From Solirubrobacter sp963837485 (GTDB taxonomy: Bacteria; Actinomycetota; Thermoleophilia; Solirubrobacterales; Solirubrobacteraceae), in contig CAWINP010000018.1 in NCBI GenBank assembly GCA_963837485.1, positions 186,001 through 250,000 of the forward strand: a stretch of 64,000 bases of DNA. Reading direction: 5' to 3'. The position numbers and the translations under genes are program-made. Shown one piece after another: positions 15,939 through 25,611 of the stretch. The notes under the pieces were generated by a model that was not told the DNA's origin, made no database searches, and saw nothing but the letters and a program-made list of their open reading frames with translations. Positions within the stretch are counted from its first letter, which is position 1, and each line of letters starts with the position of its first letter.

Positions 15939-18900
15939 ATGCCCGACGAGACTCCCCCCGACACCACGCCGCACCGCCCGCCGGTGCGCATGGGCCTGCG
16001 CGTGGTCGCCCGACACTCGGCGGGACGCCACGGCGGCCGGGAGCTGGCGCACGAGGTCGCGGAGTCGCACCGGCCCAAGCACCTGGCGGCGTCGACGCGG
16101 CTCAAGCCGGTGGCGGCGCGGTCGGCGGCGCCCGCCGCGCCTCCCGCGCCTGAGCACGGGACCGTGTCCTACGAGGCGCCCGCGGCTCCCTCGTCGCCGG
16201 CGCCGCGCGGCGGCCCTTCGGACCTGCCGGCGGGAATGACCGAGTTCGCCGCGCAGTGGCTGTTCGGCGATCAGCAGAGCGCGCAGGGCTCGCTGTTGTC
16301 GATGGCCGAGGCCGCGAAGTTGCCGGAGCCGACGAAGGAGGAGCGCGTCGCGCGCTTCATCGCGCGCGGCGGGCTCGAGCGCTCGCGCGGCGCGCGCATC
16401 GTCGAGGGCGCGGGCAGCGGCCCGATCCCCTCAGCGGAGCTGGGCGCGACTTCCGACGCGCCGGAGCCGGAGTCGGCCCCCAAGAAGCTCGCCCGCATGC
16501 CCGCTCCGAGCACCCCGGCGTCCGCGCCGGCGGCGACGGAACCGGAGTCCGGGACGACGTCCGAAGCGCCCCTGCGGCGCCTGACACGCGCACCGGCGAC
16601 GACCGGCGACGCCCCGCCGACGGTCGCGCGGACACCCGCGCCGGCGGGGGGCGATCCCGCTTCGGGCGGCGGCGCTCCGGCAGGCGGCGCGCCTGCCTCG
16701 ATCGCGCGGACCCCGGCGGCCTCGGGCGGCGATGCGCCCGGCGGCAGCGCTCCGGCGAGCAGCGCCCCGGCAGGCGGCGGCCCGGCCTCCGTGGCGCGAA
16801 CCCCGGCGGCGTCGGGCGGCGATGACGCGGCCGGCGGCGGCGCACCCGACAGCGGCGCGCCCGCCTCGATCGCCCGGACCCCGTCAAGCGGCGACGTCGC
16901 GGCCGGCGGCGGCCCGGCCTCCGTGGCGCGAACCCCGGCGACCTCAGGCGGCGATGCCGCGACCGGTGGCGGCGCTTCGGCAGGCGGCGGCTCGGCATCC
17001 GTGGCGCGGACCCCGGCGACCTCAGGCGGCGATGCCGCGCCCGGCGGCGGCGCTCCGGCAGGCGGCACCCCGGCATCCGTGGCGCGGACCCCGGCGACCT
17101 CAGGCGGCGACGCCGCGCCCGGCGGCGGCGCTCCGGCAGGCGGCACCCCGGCATCCGTGGCGCGGACCCCGGCGACCTCAAGCGGCGATGCGCCCGGCGG
17201 CGCTCCCGCAGGCGGTGCGCCCACCTCGATCGCGCGGACCCCGACGTCACGCGGCGATGCGCGACCGGCGGCGGCGCTCCCGCAGGCGGTGCGCCCGCCT
17301 CGATCGCGCGGACCCCGACGTCACGCGGCGACGCGGCGACCGGCGGCGGCGCTCCCGCAGGCGGCGCGCCCGCCTCGATCGCGCGGACTCCGACGACGTC
17401 CGGCGGCGAGGCTCCGGCAGGCGGCGACCCGGCCTCCGTGGCGCGGACCCCGGCGGCAGGCGGCGATGCCGCGCCCGGCAGCGGCGCTCCCGCAGCCGGC
17501 GGCCCGGCCTCCGTGGCGCGGACCCCGGCGGCGTCAAGCGGCGACGCCGCGACCGGCAGCGGCGCTCCCGCAGGCGGCGGCCCAGCCTCCGTGGCACGGA
17601 CCCCGGCGGCGGCGGGCGGCGATGCCGCGACCGGCGGCGCGCCCGCCTCGATCGCGCGGACCCCCGCGTCACCCACGGGCGACGCGGCGTCGTCGCGTGC
17701 CTCAGTTGCGCGCACCCCCGCCGGCGATGACTCGCCGTCCGCGAGCGGCGACGAGCCGCCCGCCGGCCCGGTGCGCGTCTTTCGCAAGGCGGCCGAGGCG
17801 CCGCCCGAGCGGCCGGTCGTGCGCTGGGTCGCCCGCACCGAGGCGCCGCCGATCGTGCCCGTCGAGGACGAGCCCGAGCCGGTCGCCGAGGAGCAGCCCG
17901 AGTTCGAGGCGCCGGCCGAGGAGCCTGAGCGGCGCGGTCTGTTCCGCCGCGTGCTCGACAGCTTCCGCGGACGCGACGACGAGGAGCCCGAAGCTTCCGG
18001 CGATACCGACGCGGGTGTCGCCCGCGCAGTCGGCGCGCCCGCGATCGCGCGCAGCGCGATGACGCCGTCGCCGGCCGGAGTCGCCCGCAGCGCCGCGCAG
18101 GCGACGAGCGCTTCACGCGCCCGCGGCGGCGCGACCCCCGCCGGCGGGAGCTCACCGGCGGCGCTCGCCCGGACCGCCGCGTTGCCGGACGACGCCGAGT
18201 GGTCGCCGGCCTCCGGCGAAGCGCAGTCCGGCGGGGCGTCCCCGTCGGCGGACATCGCCGCACCCGGATTGCCGGCCACCTCCCCCGCCGACGTGGCCGG
18301 GATCGCCCGCAGCGCGGCCACGCCGCCATCGCCCGCCGCCGCCTTGGCGTCGTCGCAGGCGGGCGGGGCGTCGCCGTCCGCCGCCGGGATCGCCCGCAGC
18401 GCCGCCTCGCCGTCGTCGCAGGCCGGCGGGGCGTCGCCGTCCGCCGCCGGGATCGCCCGCAGCGCCGCCTCGCCGTCGTCGCAGGCCGGCGGGGCGTCGC
18501 CGTCCGCCGCCGGGATCGCCCGCAGCGCCGCCTCGCCGTCGTCGCAGGCCGGCGAGGCGTCGCCGTCCGCCGCCGGGATCGCCCGCAGCGCCGCCTCGCC
18601 GTCATCGCCGGCCGGGACCGCCCGCGACGCCGGCGCGCCCGAGTCGCCGGCCGGCGGAGCGTCGCCGTCCCCCGCCGGAATCGCCCGCAGCGCGGCCACG
18701 CCGCCATCGCCCGCCGCGCCCGAGTCGCAGGCCGGCGGAGCGTCGCCGTCCCCCGCCGGAATCGCCCGCAGCGCCGCCTCGCCGTCATCGCCGGCCGGGA
18801 CCGCCCGCGACGCCGGCGCGCCCGAGTCGCCGGCCGGCGGAGCGTCGCCGTCCGCCGCCGGAATCGCCCGCAGCGCGGCCACGCCGCCATCGCCCGCCGC

Positions 18901-19585
18901 GCCCGAGTCGCCGGCCGGCGGAGCGTCGCCGTCCCCCGCCGGAATCGCCCGCAGCGCCGCCACGCCGGCCGCTCTCGCCCTCGGCGCCGCCGCGTCCGAG
19001 TCGCCGTCCGCCGCCGGCATCGCGCGCAGCGCCGCCCCCGCCGCGCCCTCGCCCGTCGCCCTCGCCGGCGCGGCGGCGCCCGGCATCGGCCGCGCGGCCG
19101 GCCGGATCGCCCGTGCCGCCGCTCGCGCCCGCGGCGCCGCCCCTGCGGCCGCCGTCGCCCGCCAGGCCGCCGAGCCCGACCACCGGCCGCACCTCTCGCT
19201 GGTGGCTTCGGAGCCCGCTCCTGCACCCGCACCCGCTCCGCGCCAGGTCGCGCGGGTGACCGCGGAGCGGCTCGCCGAGGCGTCCGGCGGCGCCGTCGAG
19301 GACAGCGGCCGCGGCATGCAGTCGGTCACGTTCCCCGCGCCCGGCGGCGGCCTCCCGTACATCCCGCCCTTCTCCACCCAGCCCGTCACCGTCGCCCGCG
19401 CCGAGACCGAGGCGCCCGCCACCCCGAGCGCGCCGACGCAGTCGACCGGCGTCGAGCACCCCGCCGGGGACGGCGGCGAGAAGCTCGACCTCGACAAGAT
19501 CTACGACGAGTTCCTCGACCGCTTCAAGCGCGACCTGCTGATCGAGCGCGAGCAGTCCGGCCACCTCCTCATCGACAACCCCTAG
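15939..19585 (+). CDS. Very large low-complexity repeat protein of the CIS operon (one frameshift)
   Basis: About 1,215 residues when one frameshift is corrected. The frame from ATG 15939 reads to about 17262, where one base is missing compared with the neighbouring repeat (GATGCGCGACC against GACGCGGCGACC). The message continues one frame over to the stop at 19585. The N-terminal 200 residues contain an ordered segment (GMTEFAAQWLFGDQQSA and KEERVARFIARGG). Two repeat blocks follow, Gly/Ala/Pro-rich with a recurring ARTP or ARSA core. The C-terminal 33 residues form a charged amphipathic helix (KIYDEFLDRFKRDLLIEREQ). It may span or line the tube as a tape-like or scaffold factor. No catalytic motif is seen. 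Confidence 0.7.
16618..17720 (+). repeat. Coding repeat block with ARTP core
   Basis: About 15 in-frame copies of a degenerate unit of roughly 60-90 bp encoding Pro-Ala-Ser-(Ile/Val)-Ala-Arg-Thr-Pro followed by Gly/Ala/Asp-rich spacers. Units differ in length and in the Ile/Val position. The frameshift near 17262 lies inside this block. Similar units are prone to slippage, unequal recombination and assembly error. Confidence 0.85.
18349..18600 (+). repeat. Four near-identical 63-bp tandem repeats
   Basis: The unit encodes 21 residues, SSQAGGASPSAAGIARSAASP. Copies are seen with GGGAT at 18386, 18449, 18512 and 18575, an exact 63-bp period. Looser relatives flank the block from about 18290 to 18975. 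The near-identity suggests recent expansion in phase with the reading frame. Confidence 0.9.
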
Positions 19586-19598
19586 CGAGCTGACCGCC

Positions 19599-20039
19599 AT
19601 GGCATCCGCGAACAAGGACCTCCTCTTCCACCAATCTCACTTCGAGGTGAAGATCCCGACCCTCAACATCCAGGTCGGCTATTTCACGCAGGTCCAGGGC
19701 CTTTCCGCCCAGGTCGACGTGATGGAGTACCCCGAGGGCGGCCGCAACGACTACGTGCACAAGCTGCCGACCCGCATCAAGCACACCAACCTCACGCTCA
19801 AGCGCGGCCTCACCAAGGAGGGCGCGCTGCTCGAGTGGCTCCACAAGACCATCGTCAAGGCGGAGCCCGCCGAGATGTCGATCACGCTCTGCGACTACGA
19901 GGGCAAGCCGATCCAGTCCTGGTCGTTCGCCGGCGCCTATCCCGTCAAGTGGACCGGCCCCGACGCGAACGCGGGAGGCAACGAGATGATGACCGAGACG
20001 CTCGAGATCGCCCACCAGGGCGCGGTGGCCAAGCCATGA
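19599..20039 (+). CDS. Inner tube protein 2 (gp19 family)
   Basis: A 146-residue gp19-family tube protein, a paralog of the 14932 gene with weak identity. It shows the same plan: HFEVKIPTLNIQVGYFTQVQGL, LKRGLTKEGALLEWLHKTIV, and AGAYPVKWTGPDANAGGNEMMTETLEIAHQG. By position before the LysM and spike genes it corresponds to Afp5, the tube-initiating ring that adapts the tube to the spike. Its stop overlaps the LysM gene start (ATGA). Confidence 0.94.
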   Translation: MASANKDLLFHQSHFEVKIPTLNIQVGYFTQVQGLSAQVDVMEYPEGGRNDYVHKLPTRIKHTNLTLKRGLTKEGALLEWLHKTIVKAEPAEMSITLCDYEGKPIQSWSFAGAYPVKWTGPDANAGGNEMMTETLEIAHQGAVAKP

Positions 20040-20761
20040 ACGCCGCCGCCGCAACCGCCGCCGCGTCGGCGTCCTCCAACGGGTCCGCCCCGAGCGGGTT
20101 CACCAAGGCCACCTTGAACATCGACGGCGGGCCCGAGATCGAGTGCTACTTCAACCCGACCGAGTACTCGGTGTCGAAGTCCAACGAGTGGACCTACGAG
20201 AAGGTCACCGGCACGAGCCTCCCGCCCGCCCAGTTCAGCGGCGGCAACCCGCGCCAGATGGAGCTCAGCCTGCTGCTCGACCAGACGCTGTCGGCCGGCA
20301 AGATGACCGTCCAGGCCGCCACCGACGCGCTCTTCAAGATGATGGAGGTGCCGTCCGGCGGCAGCGGCGGCGGGACGACCTCCGTGCCGCCGTTCATCAC
20401 CTTCCAGTGGGGCACGGTGGTCGGCTTCAAGGCCGTCTGCACCTCGCTGACCGTCGCCTACAAGCTGTTCAAGCCGACCGGCGAGCCGATCCGCGCCGAG
20501 GTCAAGATGACCCTCAAGCAGGCGGACAAGGCCTCGACGAAGTCGTCCAACGGCGCCAATCGCGGCCAGAACCCGACCACGCGCGCGAACGCCGGCTTCG
20601 GCGTCCACACCGTGCGCGACGGCGACACGCTGCCGAGCATCGCCTACCAGACCTACGGCGACGCGACGCGCTGGCGCGTGATCGCCGAGGCCAACGACGT
20701 CGACAACCCGCTGCACCTGCGCCGCGGCACGCCGCTGTCACTGCCGAAGCTGGAGACCTGA
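20036..20761 (+). CDS. LysM-containing baseplate protein (Afp7/gp53-like)
   Basis: A 241-residue protein; ATG 20036 is embedded in the previous stop. Residues about 25-175 form the tail-hub domain of this family (IECYFNPTEYSVSKSNEWTYE, QMELSLLLDQTL, ITFQWGTVVGFKAVCTSLTVAYKLF). A LysM-type domain closes the protein at about 195-240 (VHTVRDGDTLPSIAYQTYG, WRVIAEANDVDNP). In eCIS and phage T4-like particles this protein clamps the inner tube to the baseplate; LysM here is structural rather than secreted. It overlaps the spike gene by one base (TGATG). Confidence 0.93.
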   Translation: MNAAAATAAASASSNGSAPSGFTKATLNIDGGPEIECYFNPTEYSVSKSNEWTYEKVTGTSLPPAQFSGGNPRQMELSLLLDQTLSAGKMTVQAATDALFKMMEVPSGGSGGGTTSVPPFITFQWGTVVGFKAVCTSLTVAYKLFKPTGEPIRAEVKMTLKQADKASTKSSNGANRGQNPTTRANAGFGVHTVRDGDTLPSIAYQTYGDATRWRVIAEANDVDNPLHLRRGTPLSLPKLET

Positions 20762-22458
20762 TGCCGGCGCAGGCACAGGCCGCACAGCAGCACGTCGCGG
20801 GCGTCGACGTGCTCGTCAACGGCGCTCCGATGGACCCGAAGTGGCGCGACTCGACCAGCGAGGTCAAGGTCGTCGACACGCTGGCGCTGCCCGACATGGC
20901 CGTCGTCAAGCTGATCGACCCGAAGGGCGAGAACGTCGACTCGCAGCCGTTCCAGATCGGCGTCATGCTCGAGATCAAGGCCGCGGCGATCGGCGACCGC
21001 TCGACCACGAGCATCTTCAAGGGCCAGATCGCCGCCGTCGAGCCCGAGTTCACCGCGAAGGGCTGCATGATCGTCGCGCGCGCGTACGACAAGTCGCACA
21101 AGCTGATCCGCGCGCGCAAGACGCGCACGTTCCAGCAGGTCTCGGCCTCGGACATGATCACGAAGATCGCGGGCGAGAACGGACTCACCCCCGACGTCAC
21201 GTCGACGTCCGTCGTCCACGAGTTCTTCCAGCAGAGCAACGAGACCGACTGGGACTTCGGCTGGCGGCTCGCGCTGATGCACGACCACGAGCTGCTGGTG
21301 ATCGACGAGAAGCTCGTCTTCAGGCCCGCGAACAAGACCCAGGGCGCCGCGGTCTCGCTGAAGTGGCAGGACACGCTGATCTCGTTCCGCCCGCGCATGA
21401 GCGGCGTCCAGCAGGTCAACTCGGTCGCGGTGCGAGCCTGGGATCCGAAGAGCAAGGCCAACGTCAGCGGCAACGCGCCGTCGGCCGAGACGACGTCGAA
21501 GCCCGGCATGACCCGCGCGCAGGTCGCCAACGCGCTCGGCGGCGGCACGACGACGGTGACCGACCGCGTGGCGGCGAACTCGGGCGAGGCGAACGCGATC
21601 GCCAAGAGCACGCTCAACCGGATCGCCGACTCGTTCTACGAGGCCGACGGCACCGCGTTCGGCAACCCGGCGATCCAGTCAGGCGCGCAGGTGAAGATCG
21701 AGGGCGTCGGCCAGAAGTTCGGCGGCACGTTCACCGTCTCCAGCGTCACCCACGTCTACCGCGGCGGCTCGGGCTACGAGTCGCACTTCAAGATCTCCGG
21801 CCGCTCCGCCCGCACGCTGCTCGAGCTGATCCGCCCGCCCGAGGACCGCGACTGGTCGAAGTCGCTGGTGGTCGGCGTGGTGACCAACAACAACGACGCC
21901 GAGGGCATGGGGCGCGTGCGCGTCAAGTACCCCTCGCTGTCGGACAAGGAGGAGAGCGCCTGGGCGCGCATCGCCACGCCGAGCGCCGGCAACGCGCGCG
22001 GGCTGCTGATGATGCCCCAGGTCGGCGAGGAGGTGATCGTCGGCTTCGAGCACGGCGACACACGCCGCCCGATCGTCGTCGGCTCGCTGTTCAACGGCCG
22101 CGACAAGCCCGGCGAGGAGCTGCTGCAGAACAAGGACGGCACCTTCAGCGTCCTCTCCAACGAGAAGATCCACCAGCACTCCAAGAAGGACTTCGAGATC
22201 AAGAGCGACCAGAACATGACCGTCGAGGTCCAGAGCAACAAGACCGAGACGATCAAGGGCGCCTACAAGAACGAGGCGACCGGCAACGGCAATCTCAAGG
22301 CGCAGCAGTACGTCATCGAGGCCGGCTCGAGCATGACGGTGAAGGGTGTCAACGTCACCGTCGAGGCGTCCGGGCCGCTGACCCTCAAGGGCGCGACGGT
22401 GGACATCCAGGGATCCGGCCCTGTGAACATCAAGGGCGCGATCATCAACCTCGGATAG
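20761..22458 (+). CDS. VgrG-like spike/hub protein (Afp8)
   Basis: A 565-residue fusion of gp27-like hub and gp5-like spike. The hub part spans about 1-350 (SNETDWDFGWRLALMHDHELLVID, VQQVNSVAVRAWDP). The OB fold follows at about 365-455 (VVGVVTNNNDAEGMGRVRVKYPSL, WARIATPSAG, VGEEVIVGFEHGDTRRPIVVGSLFNG). The C-terminal 100 residues are a repetitive beta-helix (FEIKSDQNMTVEV, VTVEASGPLTLKGATVDIQG) that tapers to the tip, where a PAAR protein can bind. A PAAR-like gene lies at 40696. The gene starts at ATG overlapping the previous stop. Confidence 0.95.
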   Translation: MPAQAQAAQQHVAGVDVLVNGAPMDPKWRDSTSEVKVVDTLALPDMAVVKLIDPKGENVDSQPFQIGVMLEIKAAAIGDRSTTSIFKGQIAAVEPEFTAKGCMIVARAYDKSHKLIRARKTRTFQQVSASDMITKIAGENGLTPDVTSTSVVHEFFQQSNETDWDFGWRLALMHDHELLVIDEKLVFRPANKTQGAAVSLKWQDTLISFRPRMSGVQQVNSVAVRAWDPKSKANVSGNAPSAETTSKPGMTRAQVANALGGGTTTVTDRVAANSGEANAIAKSTLNRIADSFYEADGTAFGNPAIQSGAQVKIEGVGQKFGGTFTVSSVTHVYRGGSGYESHFKISGRSARTLLELIRPPEDRDWSKSLVVGVVTNNNDAEGMGRVRVKYPSLSDKEESAWARIATPSAGNARGLLMMPQVGEEVIVGFEHGDTRRPIVVGSLFNGRDKPGEELLQNKDGTFSVLSNEKIHQHSKKDFEIKSDQNMTVEVQSNKTETIKGAYKNEATGNGNLKAQQYVIEAGSSMTVKGVNVTVEASGPLTLKGATVDIQGSGPVNIKGAIINLG

Positions 22459-22467
22459 GGTCTTGAC

Positions 22468-22869
22468 GTGACGGAGATCATCGGCTCGGGCCTCGCCTTC
22501 CCCCTCCAGGTGGATCGCCGCGGAGGCATCGCGCTCGCGCGCGACGAGCAGGACATCGATCAGGCCATCCAGCTGATCCTCGGCACAGCCCCCGGCGAAC
22601 GCCCGATGCGGCCGGAGTTCGGCTGCGGCGTGCACGACTTCGTGTTCGACTCGATCGACGCGACCACGGTCGGCCGGATGGAGGACGCGATCCGCGAGGC
22701 ACTCGACCGCTGGGAGCCGCGCATCCAGGTGCAGGCCGTCGAGTTCGACCTCTCGTCCGCCGACGCCGGCCTGCTCACGATCGACATCGGCTACACGGTG
22801 CGCGCGACCAACACCGAGCGCAACCTCGTCTACCCCTTCTACGTCATCCCCGCGGAGGAAGCCGAATGA
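22468..22869 (+). CDS. gp25-like baseplate wedge protein (Afp9)
   Basis: A 133-residue gp25-family protein, a conserved baseplate component that nucleates sheath assembly. The family core is visible: DIDQAIQLILGTAPGERPMRPEFGC, then EALDRWEPRIQVQAVEF. The start is GTG 22468, ten bases after the spike gene. The end reads GAGGAAGCCGAATGA, giving both a strong ribosome-binding site and an ATG overlapping the stop, which opens the tiny frame described next. Confidence 0.95.
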   Translation: MTEIIGSGLAFPLQVDRRGGIALARDEQDIDQAIQLILGTAPGERPMRPEFGCGVHDFVFDSIDATTVGRMEDAIREALDRWEPRIQVQAVEFDLSSADAGLLTIDIGYTVRATNTERNLVYPFYVIPAEEAE

Positions 22870-22931
22870 CGCGCTCGCATTCTTCGGCGGGGGCTCGCTC
22901 CCGCGGCGTCACGAAAGGAAGCGCCCAGTGA
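22866..22931 (+). CDS. Possible 21-residue coupling ORF between gp25 and baseplate J
   Basis: A short frame (MTRSHSSAGARSRGVTKGSAQ) starts at ATG overlapping the gp25 stop and ends at TGA overlapping the GTG start of the baseplate J gene. Both junctions are 4-bp overlaps. GAGGAAG lies 4 nt before its ATG. It may be a leader that carries ribosomes across the gap rather than a functional peptide. The basic composition does not match any family I know. Confidence 0.35.
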   Translation: MTRSHSSAGARSRGVTKGSAQ

Positions 22932-24922
22932 GGCTCCCCGAGATCGAGCTGGACGACCGCCGCTTCCAGGACCTGGTCTCCGAGGCGCGCATGCGCATCT
23001 CGCGCGCGTGCCCGGAGTGGACCGAGCACAACGTCTCCGACCCCGGCATCACGCTGATCGAGCTGTTCGCGTGGATGACCGAGATGACGATCTACCGGCT
23101 CAACCGCGTGCCGGACAAGCTGCACGTCGCGCTGCTGGACCTGCTCGGCATCCGCCTCGACGGGCCGAGCGCGGCGACCACCAGCCTGCGCTTCCGGCTG
23201 GCCGAGACGCCGACCGAGCCGATCGTCATCCCCGGAGGCGCGACCGAGGTCGGCACGCCGCGCACGGCCAACGAGGAGTCGGTGATCTTCCAGGTCGACG
23301 ACGACTTCACGATCCCTCCGAGCCGTCCCGCCGCGTATGTGCTGCAGCGCGGCGGCCAGGTCAAGGACGTCGGCGTGGCCGACGGCGAGGCGCGCCCGCA
23401 GGGCTCCGACCAGCTCGCGTTCGGCTCGCCGCCGCAGGTCGGCGACGCGCTGTACCTCGGGTTCGAGGAGCCGCTCGACCGGCTGCTGATGCAGATCGAC
23501 GTCGACGCCTCGCAGGCGCGCGGCGCCGGCGTGAACCCGGAGGACCCGCCGCTGCGCTGGGAGGTCTCCCAGGCCGACGGCGAGTGGGCCGACGCGGTCG
23601 TGCTCGAGGACCTCACGGGCGGCTTCAACTACGGCTCCGGCACCGTCGAGCTCGAGCTGCCGCCGCGCAGCGTCGTGCAGCCGCTCGGCGGCCATCGCCT
23701 GCACTGGCTGCGCTGCCGCATCACCGAGGCAACCGCGTCGGGCCGCACCGGCGCGACCTACTCGCACCCGCCGGAGATCTACTCGATCACCGCCGCGCCG
23801 ATGGGCGCCCGCCTGCCCGCGACGCACGCCTCGCGCATCGAGCGCGAGATCGTCGGCGTCTCCGACGGGACGCCCGGCCAGATCCATCCGCTGCGCAACC
23901 ACCCGGTGCTCAAGCTCGGCTCCGGCGAGACGCTCGAGGTGCAGGACCCGGAGTCCGGCGACTGGGCGCGCTGGGAGCCGCGCAACGACTTCGTCGGCTC
24001 GACCGAGTTCGATCGTCATTTCGTGGTCGACCTGGTGTCCGGAGAGGTCGAGTTCGGCCCGGCGATCCGGGAGACCGACGGCGGCTGGACGCAGTACGGC
24101 GCCGTGCCGCCGAAGGGCGCCGTGATGCGCTTCACGCGTTACCGCCACGGCGGTGGGCGCGACGGCAACGTGACGGCCGAGACGCTGACCGTGCTCAAGA
24201 GCACGATCGCCGGCGTCGACACCGTCACCAACCCGGAGGCGGCGACCGGAGGCGTGGACGCCGAGATCATCCGCCACGCGCGCCAGCGCGCGGCGATGGA
24301 GATCCGCTCGCGCTACCGGGCGGTCACCGCCGAGGACTTCGAGTTCATGGCCGGCGAGGCGAGCCCGCGCGTCGCGCGCGCGGTCTGCATCCCGCCCGCC
24401 GCCGGCGGCGCGGTGCCGCTGCACCTGGTGCCGCGCATCTACCCCGCCGACCGGCGCCTCTCCTACGAGGAGCTGATGCCCGATGAGGACCTGCTGTCCG
24501 AGGTCGCCGACTATCTCGACGAGCGGCGGCTGATCGGCACCCAGGTCGAGCTCAAGCCGTGCCGTTACCGCGGCCTGTCGGTGGTCGTCAACCTGCAGGC
24601 GCGCCCGATGGCCGACACCGCGCGCGTCGAGGAGGACGTCGCGCACGCGCTCTACACGTACCTGAACCCGCTCGTGGGCGGGAACGCGACCGGCCCCGGC
24701 GCCGGCTGGCCGTTCGGCCGCGCGCTCAACCAGGGCGAGCTCTACGGCGTCGTGCACGCCGTCGACGGCGTCGAGTTCGTGCGCATCCTGCGCATCTACG
24801 AGACCAACCTGGAGACCGGCGAGCAATCCGCCAAGCCGGGCGGCACGCACATCGTCCTGGAGCCGGACGAGCTGCTCGCCTCCGGCCAGCACATCGTCAA
24901 GGCGACGCATCGCGAGGACTAG
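22928..24922 (+). CDS. Baseplate J-like protein (Afp11)
   Basis: A 664-residue baseplate wedge protein. GTG 22928 is preceded by AAAGGAAG. The N-terminal motif (IELDDRRFQDLVSEARMRI, then WTEHNVSDPGITLIELFAWMTEM) is typical of eCIS putative baseplate assembly proteins. The middle is beta-rich. The C-terminal part has the baseplate J core (YRHGGGRDGNVTAETLTVLKST, RAVTAEDFEFMAGEA and VVVNLQARPMADTARVEEDV). With gp25 and the tail protein I-like product it forms the wedge that holds the sheath before firing. It overlaps the next gene by one base. Confidence 0.94.
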   Translation: MRLPEIELDDRRFQDLVSEARMRISRACPEWTEHNVSDPGITLIELFAWMTEMTIYRLNRVPDKLHVALLDLLGIRLDGPSAATTSLRFRLAETPTEPIVIPGGATEVGTPRTANEESVIFQVDDDFTIPPSRPAAYVLQRGGQVKDVGVADGEARPQGSDQLAFGSPPQVGDALYLGFEEPLDRLLMQIDVDASQARGAGVNPEDPPLRWEVSQADGEWADAVVLEDLTGGFNYGSGTVELELPPRSVVQPLGGHRLHWLRCRITEATASGRTGATYSHPPEIYSITAAPMGARLPATHASRIEREIVGVSDGTPGQIHPLRNHPVLKLGSGETLEVQDPESGDWARWEPRNDFVGSTEFDRHFVVDLVSGEVEFGPAIRETDGGWTQYGAVPPKGAVMRFTRYRHGGGRDGNVTAETLTVLKSTIAGVDTVTNPEAATGGVDAEIIRHARQRAAMEIRSRYRAVTAEDFEFMAGEASPRVARAVCIPPAAGGAVPLHLVPRIYPADRRLSYEELMPDEDLLSEVADYLDERRLIGTQVELKPCRYRGLSVVVNLQARPMADTARVEEDVAHALYTYLNPLVGGNATGPGAGWPFGRALNQGELYGVVHAVDGVEFVRILRIYETNLETGEQSAKPGGTHIVLEPDELLASGQHIVKATHRED

Positions 24923-25611
24923 TGGCAGACCAGAACGGCCACTCGACCAACGGAGCCCAGGGCACGCCCGACGGCGACGGCGCCGACAACGGCGGCGGGA
25001 ACGGCCACAAGACGTTCTCGGGAGCGGGCTTCGGCACGCTCATGATCCACATGGCGCAGGGCCCGAAGGAGACGCCGCCGGTCGCCTCCACGCGCGCGTA
25101 CCTGCGCAACGGGCTGCCCTCGCTCTATCAGGACGGTGACTTCGGCATGCGCTTCGTCGGCGCGCTGGAGGAGTTGCTGGATCCGATCGTGGCCGTGCTC
25201 GACGGACTGCCCAAGCACTTCGACCCCAACCACGCGCCGCGCGACATCCTCGAGCTGATGTCGGCGTGGCTCGGCGTCGACCTCGACGAGGCGCAGGAGC
25301 TTCGCCACCAGCGCGAGATGGTGCGCCGGGCGGCCGAGCTCGCGCGCCGGCGCGGGACGGTCAAGGGGCTCGAGCTCGCGCTCTCGCTGCACTTCCCCGG
25401 CGTGCCGCTGCGCGTGGAGGACAACGGCGGGGTGCATTGGGCGTCGAATCCCGCTCCGGAGAATAAGTCGCACAGTTTCATCGTCTACTGCGACAAGCCC
25501 GTGGAAGAGAACGCGCAGGCGGCGATCGCCCGCTGCATCGAGCAGTACAAGCCGGTGCACACGACGTATCGCTTGCGCGTCAAGGCAGCAAAGAAGAAGG
25601 TTGAAACATGA
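24922..25611 (+). CDS. Tail protein I-like baseplate protein (Afp12)
   Basis: A 229-residue protein; GTG 24922 overlaps the preceding TAG by one base. The first 60 residues are Gly/Asn/Asp-rich and probably flexible. Residues about 55-225 match the phage tail protein P2 gpI-like domain as seen in eCIS: YLRNGLPSLYQD, FVGALEELLDPIVAVLDGL, LMSAWLGVDLDEAQ and RRAAELARRRGTVKGLELAL. The C-terminus YKPVHTTYRLRV is also typical. It bridges the wedge and outer baseplate. The stop overlaps the next start (ATGA). Confidence 0.92.
   Translation: MADQNGHSTNGAQGTPDGDGADNGGGNGHKTFSGAGFGTLMIHMAQGPKETPPVASTRAYLRNGLPSLYQDGDFGMRFVGALEELLDPIVAVLDGLPKHFDPNHAPRDILELMSAWLGVDLDEAQELRHQREMVRRAAELARRRGTVKGLELALSLHFPGVPLRVEDNGGVHWASNPAPENKSHSFIVYCDKPVEENAQAAIARCIEQYKPVHTTYRLRVKAAKKKVET

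Noticed and set aside
16618..18600. Repeat blocks as a possible CRISPR array
   Set aside because: The repeats are contiguous coding units in phase with 3, without unique spacers of constant size, and no cas gene is near.
16357..19497. Open frame of 1,046 codons on the minus strand
   Set aside because: It mirrors the GC-rich repeats of the plus-strand CIS repeat protein. The sequence is an Ala/Gly/Arg low-complexity shadow with no domain or ribosome site.
20761..22458. VgrG-like gene as evidence of type VI secretion
   Set aside because: No TssJ, TssL, TssM membrane complex or ClpV is present, and the tube and sheath are of the eCIS type.
13331..24922. Tail genes as an ordinary prophage
   Set aside because: There is no capsid, portal, terminase, integrase or lysogeny gene. 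DUF4255, DUF4157 and AAA+ genes instead fit an eCIS.
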